This document shows positions 1-4,224 of a stretch of 5,329 nucleotides of DNA, one piece after another. The position numbers and the translations under genes are program-made. A model generated the notes under the pieces. It searched no databases and was not told the origin of the DNA. It was given only the letters and a program-made list of their open reading frames with translations. Source of the stretch: an uncultured Collinsella sp. (GTDB taxonomy: Bacteria; Actinomycetota; Coriobacteriia; Coriobacteriales; Coriobacteriaceae); assembly GCA_900550595.1 (NCBI GenBank), contig URTB01000108.1, forward strand, positions 1 to 5,329, given 5' to 3'. The number at the start of each line of letters is the position of its first letter. Position 1 is the stretch's first letter.

Positions 1-2
1 AG

Positions 3-710
3 ACTCTCGGCGAGAACCTCGAGGACCTCAAGAACAACGGTTACTACGAGAAGTGTGGCCGCTACTTGGAGAAGTGGAACCTCAAGCGCGAAGACATCAT
101 TCGCCCGTTTGACCAGGCTTTTGGTACCGATGGCTCCATCGCCATCCTCCACGGCAACCTTGCCCCCGAGGGCGCCGTCGTCAAGCACACGGTTGTTCCG
201 CGCGAGATGTTCCAGGCTACGCTTAAGGCTCGCCCGTTCGATTGTGAGGAGGACGCTATCCACGCCGTCCTGACGCACGAGGTCAAGCCCGGTGACGCCG
301 TCATCATTCGCTACGAGGGCCCCAAGGGCTCCGGCATGCCCGAGATGTTCTACACCACCGAGGCTATCGCCAGCGACCCCGAGCTGGGCGCGAGCATTGC
401 CCTGATCACTGACGGTCGCTTCTCCGGCGCCTCCAAGGGCCCGGCTATCGGTCACGTTTCGCCCGAGGCTGCCGTGGGCGGTCCGATTGCCCTGATCGAG
501 GAAGGCGACCTTATCCAGATCAACATTCCCGAGCGCTCGCTGTTTATCGTGGGCATCGCCGGCAAGAAGATGGAGCCGGCCGAGGTCGACGCCGTCCTGG
601 CCGAGCGTCGAGCCGCTTGGAAGCCCAAGACTAATCGCTATACCTCCGGCACGCTCAAGTTCTTTACCGAGCATGCGGTTTCCGCCATTCAGGGTGGCTA
701 CATGGAGTAG
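3..710 (+). CDS. IlvD/Edd family dehydratase, C-terminal part (5' end outside window)
   Basis: The reading frame is open from the window edge to TAG at 708-710 and gives 235 residues, roughly the last 40% of a family whose members are usually about 550-600 residues. It belongs to the Fe-S dehydratases that remove water from dihydroxy acids or sugar acids to give 2-keto acids (IlvD for branched-chain amino acids; Edd and sugar-acid dehydratases for catabolism). Visible family motifs, in fragment numbering, are GNLAPEGAVVK (51-61), RYEGPKGSGMPEM (103-115), TDGRFSGAS (136-144, holding the conserved serine thought to act as base) and GHVSPEAAVGGP (150-161). The cluster-ligating cysteines lie upstream, outside the window. 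The GPKG-to-GMPEM stretch is one residue shorter than in my recollection of typical IlvD (GPKGGPGMPEM), and the C-terminus ends GGYME. With kdgK and eda nearby, a sugar-acid dehydratase making KDG is plausible. Dihydroxy-acid dehydratase (ilvD) remains possible. A TTG at 66 is internal and is not the start. Confidence 0.9.
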   Translation, partial: TLGENLEDLKNNGYYEKCGRYLEKWNLKREDIIRPFDQAFGTDGSIAILHGNLAPEGAVVKHTVVPREMFQATLKARPFDCEEDAIHAVLTHEVKPGDAVIIRYEGPKGSGMPEMFYTTEAIASDPELGASIALITDGRFSGASKGPAIGHVSPEAAVGGPIALIEEGDLIQINIPERSLFIVGIAGKKMEPAEVDAVLAERRAAWKPKTNRYTSGTLKFFTEHAVSAIQGGYME

Positions 711-757
711 CGCCCATGCGCATCAAATATCTCCTCTCATAGATTCGCGGTACGAAG

Positions 758-791
758 GGCCCCGAGCTTGCACTGAGCTCGGGGCCTTTTT
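758..791 (+). terminator. Rho-independent terminator of the dehydratase gene
   Basis: A perfect 11-bp stem (ggccccgagct at 758-768 with agctcggggcc at 776-786) encloses a 7-base loop and is followed at once by TTTTT (787-791). It begins 47 bases after the dehydratase stop and fits a strong intrinsic terminator that separates this gene from the downstream gntR. Confidence 0.93.
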
Positions 792-837
792 GTTCAACCT
801 TGGCTAAAAAAGCCCCGTCCCAAAAAGACTGGTTGGA

Positions 838-904
838 AGTTGCACTGAATTGGGGATTGTTTGACAGCGCGGGTGACGCCAGCGCCCCCTATTTCACCGC
901 AACT
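838..904. repeat. 67-bp palindromic repeat, copy 1 (upstream of gntR)
   Basis: This imperfect inverted repeat is bounded by AGTTGC and GCAACT. Its right arm (887-904, ccctatttcaccgcaact) is the exact reverse complement of the left arm of the second copy at 1683-1700. Aligned directly, the two copies have the same length with no gaps and match at about 47 of 67 positions, best at the ends and worst in the loop. The arms pair over about 20 positions with a few mismatches. It sits in the gap before gntR, ending 70 bases from the chosen start codon. It could be a miniature palindromic repeat, a DNA-binding site or an RNA element. A TTGACA at 861-866 lies inside it but has no convincing -10 partner. 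Confidence 0.75.
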
Positions 905-965
905 GAGGGGATGGGGGATGCGATAGTATTACGTGGTGAAATTCGACAAACCGTGGGCTTCATCC

Positions 966-970
966 GAGGG
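966..970 (+). promoter_or_regulatory. Ribosome binding site deciding the gntR start
   Basis: GAGGG lies 4 bases before the ATG at 975. The alternative in-frame GTG codons at 933 and 936 have no comparably placed purine-rich site, so the ATG at 975 is preferred. Confidence 0.7.
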
Positions 971-974
971 CTTT

Positions 975-1667
975 ATGGAACAACACCAGCATTATCAGAG
1001 CTTGCAAGATCAGGCATATAACGCATTGCGTTCCAAGATCATCTATGCCGAGCTCAAGCCCGGCACGCGCCTTTCGGCGATTGGTCTGGAAAAAGAGACA
1101 GGAATCGGGCGTACGCCCATTCGCGAATCCTTTGTGCGCCTGCGCGAGCAGGAGCTGGTCGAAACACGTCCCAAAAGCGGCACCTACGTTTCTAAGATCA
1201 GCATGGAACACGCCGAGAATGCCTGTTTCTTGCGCGAAAAGCTCGAAAGAAGCGTACTCATTAAATGTTGTTCGGCTGCTACGCCCGAGCAAAAGCAGCG
1301 GCTCGAGCAGATTCTTGCCGAGTCCGAGTCGCTCGACCATAGCGAAACGCGTCGCTTTTTCGATCTGGACAACCTGTTCCATGAGACGTGTTTTGAGATT
1401 GCCGGCCGCCACATGTTGTGGGATTGGATGAAGAGCGTCAATACGCATTTTGAGCGATACAACTGGTTGCGTATGGTCTCGCAGGATCTGGATTGGGAGC
1501 CGATTCGTCGGCAGCATCGCCGGATTCTCGAGGCCATTAAAAAGGGCGATACCGACACGGCGAGCTATCTGGCCGAGACACACCTGCACCTGATGCCCGA
1601 GGAGCAGGGCCCGGTTATCGCCTTACATCCTGACTATTTTGAGCTGTCCAAAGACTCGGCCATCTAA
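975..1667 (+). CDS. GntR-family transcriptional regulator, FadR/FCD subfamily
   Basis: The 230-residue protein is a one-domain-plus-sensor DNA-binding regulator, the usual length for this subfamily. Residues about 9-75 form the winged helix-turn-helix: QAYNALRSKII, then LKPGTRLS (27-34), TGIGRTPIRESFVRL (42-56), and the wing ELVETRPKSGTYVS (60-73). Residues about 79-210 form an all-helical FCD-type ligand domain. Asp132, His136 (in DLDNLFH), His181 and His203 match the D-x3-H...H...H metal-binding pattern of FCD domains, which usually sense small organic or sugar acids. A start at 933 would add 14 residues without a good ribosome site. The gene stands alone between two copies of a 67-bp repeat and is separated from the dehydratase by a terminator. 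Its target and ligand cannot be read from the sequence; control of the neighbouring sugar-acid genes is an inference from context. Confidence 0.92.
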   Translation: MEQHQHYQSLQDQAYNALRSKIIYAELKPGTRLSAIGLEKETGIGRTPIRESFVRLREQELVETRPKSGTYVSKISMEHAENACFLREKLERSVLIKCCSAATPEQKQRLEQILAESESLDHSETRRFFDLDNLFHETCFEIAGRHMLWDWMKSVNTHFERYNWLRMVSQDLDWEPIRRQHRRILEAIKKGDTDTASYLAETHLHLMPEEQGPVIALHPDYFELSKDSAI

Positions 1668-1682
1668 CTCGTTCCCTTCATT

Positions 1683-1749
1683 AGTTGCGGTGAAATAGGG
1701 ATTGTTTTGCGGCTCTGATGGTGTAAGCAGTCCGTATTCCACCGCAAGT
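1683..1749. repeat. 67-bp palindromic repeat, copy 2 (downstream of gntR)
   Basis: The second copy starts 16 bases after the gntR stop. Positions 1683-1707 pair with 1725-1749 in one unbroken register: 22 of 25 positions pair (two as G-U on the plus strand), leaving a 17-base loop. The left arm 1683-1700 is identical to the reverse complement of 887-904 in copy 1. It is followed by a small GTGCC/GGCAC dyad (1748-1759) and a tandem CGGGGCAC (1752-1759 and 1762-1769). There is no T-run at its end, so it is not itself an intrinsic terminator. Confidence 0.78.
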
Positions 1750-1770
1750 GCCGGGGCACATCGGGGCACG

Positions 1771-1846
1771 AAAACGCTGCGGCGCCGCTTGGAGGAAAAG
1801 ACCGGAAGCAAGGGTCCATTCCTCCAGACGGTGCCGCAGCTGTTTT
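1771..1846 (+). terminator. Large structured terminator-like hairpin after gntR
   Basis: An outer 11-bp stem (1776-1786 with 1830-1840, one G-U) is extended by AAAAC (1771-1775) pairing with GTTTT (1842-1846) across a single bulged T. Inside it are a second perfect stem GGAGGAA/TTCCTCC (1791-1797 with 1819-1825) and a third, GACC/GGTC (1800-1803 with 1813-1816), topped by a 9-base loop. The flanking A-run and T-run fit a Rho-independent terminator for gntR that could work in either direction. It is longer and more branched by internal loops than most, so another RNA role is possible. I did not match it to a known riboswitch class. Confidence 0.7.
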
Positions 1847-1903
1847 GATGGTTCGGCTTTTGTCGAAGTGTCTTAGTTGAGTGCGACTGCCAGCCGAGTA
1901 GGC

Positions 1904-2004
1904 AAAGCGGCTCGGGGGCGTGTCGCTTCCGTCACGTTCTATCAGCATACAAGACGGTTTTGGTTCTTGCTCGTGACGGAAACGGCGCGCTTCCGAGCCG
2001 TTTT
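1904..2004 (+). other. 33-bp-stem RNA hairpin in the convergent intergenic region
   Basis: Positions 1904-1936 pair with 1972-2004 in a single register with only one mismatch (C1926 against A1982) and no bulge, around a 35-base loop. Five of the pairs are G-U when read as plus-strand RNA (1923/1985, 1921/1987, 1917/1991, 1916/1992, 1907/2001). On the minus strand these would be A-C mismatches, so the fold favours a plus-strand transcript. The stem ends in TTTT (2001-2004), so it may act as a back-up terminator for gntR. A small RNA or a palindromic mobile repeat is also possible. No promoter was recognised just upstream. Confidence 0.6.
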
Positions 2005-2041
2005 AAAAGAAAGGGGGCGAGGTCTAGGGCACGCCCCCTTT
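2005..2041 (-). terminator. Rho-independent terminator of the kdgK-eda unit
   Basis: Read on the minus strand, a perfect 10-bp stem (AAAGGGGGCG from 2041-2032, partner 2019-2010) closes a 12-base loop and is followed by C and then TTTT (2008-2005). It lies 19 bases beyond the eda stop codon, where the end of this operon is expected. Confidence 0.9.
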
Positions 2042-2059
2042 CACGATAGAGAGCTAAAC

Positions 2060-2701
2060 CTAGCCGCGGACCTTTTTGACGACGTCCATGGCATCACGGG
2101 CAATCTGCTCGACCTTGGAGAAGTCGCCGTCGGCAAACAGGGCCGGCTTAACCATCCAGGTGCCACCGCAGGCGATGATGGCAGAGGAGCTCAGGTACTC
2201 CTCGACGTTGTCGGTGCTCACACCGCCGGTAGGCATAAAGCGGTGACCGACAAACGGAGCGGCAAGGGCCTTGATGGTGTTCAGACCGCCATACTGGGAC
2301 GCGGGGAAGAACTTGGTGACCTTGAGGCCCAGGTTCTCGGCGGCGGTAACCTCGGAGGGGGTCACGGTGCCGGGAAGGACGGGCAGGTCGATGTCGATGC
2401 AGTGCTTCACGACGTCCTCGTTGTAACCCGGGGAGACGATGAACTCGGCACCGGCGGCGCGGGCCTGCTCAACCTGCTCGACGGTCAGGACGGTGCCGGC
2501 ACCAACGCACATCTCGGGCTCGGCCTCGGCCATGGCGGCGATGCACTCGGCGGCGCAGGCGGTGCGGAAGGTGACCTCGGCGGACTTCATGCCGGCTGCC
2601 ATAAGGGCGTGGGCGAGCGGTGCGGCGTCCTCGACCTCATCGAGCACGACGACCGGCACGATGCCCAGGGACTCAAGCGTGGTGTAGAACTGATCGAACA
2701 T
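2060..2701 (-). CDS. eda: KDPG aldolase (2-dehydro-3-deoxy-phosphogluconate aldolase)
   Basis: The 213-residue protein is the normal length for this cytoplasmic class I aldolase, which splits KDPG into pyruvate and glyceraldehyde 3-phosphate, the last step of the Entner-Doudoroff route (many members also act on 4-hydroxy-2-oxoglutarate). It has the family's motifs in order: IVPVVVL near the N-terminus, AEVTFRT with Glu42 and Arg46, GAGTV (67-71), VSPGYN (89-94), PVLPGTVTPSE (107-117), KFFPAS with the Schiff-base Lys130, and PTGGVS (157-162). The start is the ATG at 2701, preceded by AAAGGA with 5 bases between. An upstream in-frame extension to 2746 has no support. It follows kdgK on the same strand after an unusually long 253-base structured gap and ends in its own terminator. 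All catalytic residues are present. Confidence 0.95.
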   Translation of the reverse strand: MFDQFYTTLESLGIVPVVVLDEVEDAAPLAHALMAAGMKSAEVTFRTACAAECIAAMAEAEPEMCVGAGTVLTVEQVEQARAAGAEFIVSPGYNEDVVKHCIDIDLPVLPGTVTPSEVTAAENLGLKVTKFFPASQYGGLNTIKALAAPFVGHRFMPTGGVSTDNVEEYLSSSAIIACGGTWMVKPALFADGDFSKVEQIARDAMDVVKKVRG

Positions 2702-2706
2702 GATGT

Positions 2707-2712
2707 TCCTTT
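2707..2712 (-). promoter_or_regulatory. Ribosome binding site of eda
   Basis: AAAGGA on the minus strand lies 5 bases before the ATG at 2701. This fixes the eda start at MFDQF and not at the in-frame ATG 15 codons earlier. Confidence 0.8.
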
Positions 2713-2751
2713 CGATGTGAGGCGCGCGGGTGCGCGTAATTGCCAAATGTG

Positions 2752-2832
2752 CTGGTCAGGAGCCGATTTTGGATTGGTTATCGGAGGCACTGCTTGGGGT
2801 TCAAGCAATTCCAAAACCGGCTGCTCGACCAG
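2752..2832 (-). other. Long branched hairpin upstream of eda
   Basis: CTGGTC/GACCAG (2752-2757 with 2827-2832) forms the base. After a small internal loop and one bulge, 2761-2773 pair with 2810-2822; the only non-Watson-Crick pair there, A2766/C2817, becomes U-G in minus-strand RNA. Inside sits a separate 6-bp hairpin TGCTTG/CAAGCA (2791-2796 with 2802-2807). Two positions (2758/2826 and 2766/2817) are wobble pairs only in the minus-strand transcript, which suits a role in the kdgK-eda mRNA; 2759/2825 goes the other way. Confidence 0.6.
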
Positions 2833-2849
2833 TCATGTAGGGAATGCCA

Positions 2850-2881
2850 GGCAAAACCGGAATGGGACTGGTGGTTTTGCC
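2850..2881 (-). other. 9-bp hairpin in the kdgK-eda gap
   Basis: A perfect inverted repeat GGCAAAACC/GGTTTTGCC (2850-2858 with 2873-2881) has a 14-base loop. Its loop contains GACTGGT (2866-2872), complementary to ACCAGTC at 2828-2834, so this region could pair in more than one way. There is no T-run after the stem on the minus strand. Confidence 0.5.
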
Positions 2882-2900
2882 CGGCCGGAGGAATCGGGGA

Positions 2901-2940
2901 GCGGGCCGCAGAGGTATGGGATTGGAAAGCCGCGGCCCGC
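2901..2940 (-). other. GC-rich hairpin just after the kdgK stop
   Basis: A perfect 9-bp stem GCGGGCCGC/GCGGCCCGC (2901-2909 with 2932-2940) can extend inward by two more pairs on the minus strand (U-G and G-C). It starts about 14 bases downstream of the kdgK stop. The absence of a following T-run argues against full intrinsic termination; it may protect the 3' end of kdgK or cause partial termination. Confidence 0.5.
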
Positions 2941-2954
2941 GGAATGGAGACGGA

Positions 2955-3989
2955 CTAGCGCGCGACGCGGGTGCCACCGTCGGCGGCGGATGCCACGGCT
3001 GCGATCTCGTCTGCGGTCACCAAGTTGGAATCGCCCTTGATGGTGAGCTTGAGGATCGAGGCCGCAATCGCGTAGTTGACGGCATCCTGCGGGTCAAAGT
3101 CGTTGATGAGGGCATGGACGAGGCCGGCGTTGAAAGCGTCGCCGGCGGCAACGCCCTCGAGCACGTGCACGTCGTGAGCAGGGGAGAACCAGTGCTCGCC
3201 GCTCTCGGCGTCAAAGAGCATGCCCATCCAGATGGAGCGCTCGACGCAGGAGATGTTGCGGACGACCGAGGCGACCTTCTTGCAACCGTACTCGGCGCAG
3301 ATCTGACGGGCCATCTCGACGTAGGTGTCACGCTCCTCGATGCCGTGGGCAAGGGAGCCGGAGACGCAGGTCATGCCAAGGCCGGCAGGCGCATCCTCGT
3401 CGTTGGCGATGCAGATGTCGACGAGCGGCAGGAGTTCCTTCATGGTGGCCTGCGACTTCTCGGGCGACCACATCTTGCCGCGATAGTTCACGTCGCACAC
3501 GGTGGTGATGCCCTTGGCGCGGCAGACGGCGAGCGCCTCCTTGCAGGCGGCGGCCATCTCGTCGGAGACGGCGGGGGTCACGCCGGAGAAGTAGAAGACA
3601 TCGATGCCCTTGAGGATCTCGTCCCAGTCAAAAACATCGCGCTTGGCCATGTTGATGGCAGAGAACTTGCGGTCGTAGACGCAGCCGTTGCCGCGCTGCG
3701 AGGCACCGACCTCAAACACATAGGAGCCAAGGCGGTCGCCCTGACGCACGACGCGCGTGGTGTCGACGCCGTAGGCCTTCAGCGAACGCAGGGCGCACTC
3801 GCCCAGACGGTTGGCCGGGACAACGGAGACGTAAGCGGCCTTGTCGCCCTGGTAGGCCAGGGAAAGCGCGGTGTTTGCCTCGGCGCCGCCGTAGCGGACA
3901 TCAAACTCGGTCGCCTGCTCAATGCGCAGGTGGTCTTTGGGCGAGAGCCTCATCATGATCTCGCCGAAGGTAAGAACCGTTTTACCCAT
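2955..3989 (-). CDS. kdgK: 2-keto-3-deoxygluconate kinase, PfkB/ribokinase family
   Basis: The 344-residue protein is slightly long but normal for KdgK, a cytoplasmic enzyme that uses ATP to turn 2-keto-3-deoxygluconate into KDPG, the substrate of the downstream aldolase. PfkB-fold marks are FGEIMMRLSP near the N-terminus, RYGGAEANTALSL (32-44, the first family signature and sugar-binding glycines), CDVNYRGKMW (155-164, matching the D-x-N-x-R-x3-W pattern of KDG kinases), and AAGDAFNAG (291-299), the second signature with catalytic base Asp294 in the anion-hole GD. The start is the ATG at 3989 (MGKTVLTFGE), with AAGGAG 10 bases upstream. An in-frame extension to 4094 runs through a hairpin and is rejected. 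It is first in a minus-strand unit with eda and diverges from a LacI-family regulator. Another PfkB sugar kinase is possible, but the eda partner makes KdgK the best call. Confidence 0.92.
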   Translation of the reverse strand: MGKTVLTFGEIMMRLSPKDHLRIEQATEFDVRYGGAEANTALSLAYQGDKAAYVSVVPANRLGECALRSLKAYGVDTTRVVRQGDRLGSYVFEVGASQRGNGCVYDRKFSAINMAKRDVFDWDEILKGIDVFYFSGVTPAVSDEMAAACKEALAVCRAKGITTVCDVNYRGKMWSPEKSQATMKELLPLVDICIANDEDAPAGLGMTCVSGSLAHGIEERDTYVEMARQICAEYGCKKVASVVRNISCVERSIWMGMLFDAESGEHWFSPAHDVHVLEGVAAGDAFNAGLVHALINDFDPQDAVNYAIAASILKLTIKGDSNLVTADEIAAVASAADGGTRVAR

Positions 3990-3999
3990 GGTCGCGTAG

Positions 4000-4005
4000 C
4001 TCCTT
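4000..4005 (-). promoter_or_regulatory. Ribosome binding site of kdgK
   Basis: AAGGAG on the minus strand lies 10 bases before the ATG at 3989, a somewhat long but usable spacing. No other ATG nearby has a better site. Confidence 0.7.
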
Positions 4006-4032
4006 CTTGCTCGTGCGTACACCTTTGATATG

Positions 4033-4090
4033 GCGTTGGCACGCAGGTGCCAAGACGGTAGGGTGCGTCTTTGCACCTGCGTGCCAACGC
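4033..4090 (-). other. Very stable 58-base hairpin in the kdgK leader
   Basis: A perfect 18-bp inverted repeat (4033-4050 with 4073-4090) is followed, after one C/T mismatch, by a further 6 pairs AAGACG/CGTCTT (4052-4057 with 4066-4071) and an 8-base loop. It lies between the LacI-type operators and the kdgK ribosome site, so it should be in the kdgK mRNA leader if transcription starts in the divergent promoter region. There is no T-run after it on either strand, so it is not an intrinsic terminator. It could stabilise the mRNA 5' end, be an RNase III site, or be a palindromic repeat. Confidence 0.7.
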
Positions 4091-4094
4091 TCAC

Positions 4095-4121
4095 CGAAAT
4101 CGGTTTACGAAATCGGTTTCG
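4095..4121. promoter_or_regulatory. Tandem LacI-family operator motifs
   Basis: The 12-base motif CGAAATCGGTTT occurs twice with a period of 13 (4095-4106 and 4108-4119). The second occurrence continues to CG, giving CGAAATCGGTTTCG (4108-4121), a 14-base near-palindrome of the shape CGAAAyCGrTTTCG. The first overlaps ACCGA/TCGGT (4094-4105). This AT-flanked dyad with a central CG is typical of LacI/GalR-family operators. Its place between kdgK and the divergent LacI-family gene suggests autoregulation and repression of kdgK-eda. Confidence 0.7.
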
Positions 4122-4133
4122 TTTCGAGTTGTA

Positions 4134-4162
4134 GTATACTCACCTACAGCGTTTTGCAACCG
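4134..4162. promoter_or_regulatory. Divergent promoter region with overlapping TATACT boxes
   Basis: AGTATACT (4133-4140 region) provides a TATACT -10 box on the plus strand (4135-4140) for the LacI-family gene, and also TATACT on the minus strand (4139-4134) for kdgK. On the minus strand, TTGCAA (4159-4154) is a weak -35 candidate at a short 14-base spacing. No convincing plus-strand -35 was seen; its expected place overlaps the operators. In the minus direction, the operators would lie at and just after the start of transcription, a good position for repression. Confidence 0.5.
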
Positions 4163-4224
4163 AGATTTTTAAAAAAATGCCTAAAATGGCTCAGACCGCC
4201 GACAATTGGGAAACGGGGTGCGTT

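Larger units (their letters stand above)
2702..2954 (-). other. Structured intercistronic region between kdgK and eda
   Basis: This 253-base gap has no convincing gene. It contains three strong dyads in series on the kdgK-eda transcript, listed separately, plus a small CGCGC-GGGT-GCGCG hairpin (2723-2736) just upstream of the eda ribosome site. None is followed by a T-run on the minus strand, so none looks like a full intrinsic terminator. No clear eda promoter was found. Likely roles are partial termination, RNA processing or stabilisation that sets eda output relative to kdgK. Confidence 0.6.

Noticed and set aside
861..866. TTGACA as a -35 box for gntR
   Set aside because: No -10-like sequence lies 16-18 bases downstream, and the hexamer is inside the poorly conserved middle of the 67-bp repeat. 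A TAGTAT at 924-929 is too far away.
800..1021. 73-residue open frame upstream of gntR
   Set aside because: It runs through the 67-bp repeat and into the gntR coding region in another frame, and has no ribosome site. Its PYFTAT segment simply reads the repeat arm.
960..1589. 209-residue minus-strand frame opposite gntR
   Set aside because: The plus strand encodes an intact GntR helix-turn-helix and the FCD histidines in this stretch, so the reverse frame is a shadow.
1771..1846. Riboswitch or T-box
   Set aside because: No T-box GGTGG-type motif or known riboswitch core was recognised, and the element follows a stop codon instead of preceding a gene on that strand.
1623..1948. Minus-strand small frames downstream of gntR
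   Set aside because: They cross the copy 2 repeat and the terminator hairpin, and also read PYFTAT from the repeat arm. No ribosome site or domain supports them.
1877..3040. 387-residue plus-strand open frame across eda and the gap
   Set aside because: It lies antisense to eda, whose catalytic motifs are complete. Its product is a glycine-, histidine- and aspartate-rich sequence with no recognisable domain, as expected for the reverse frame of a GC-rich gene.
2844..4028. 394-residue plus-strand open frame across kdgK
   Set aside because: It lies antisense to kdgK, which has both PfkB signatures and a ribosome site. The open frame results from high GC and few stop codons on that strand.
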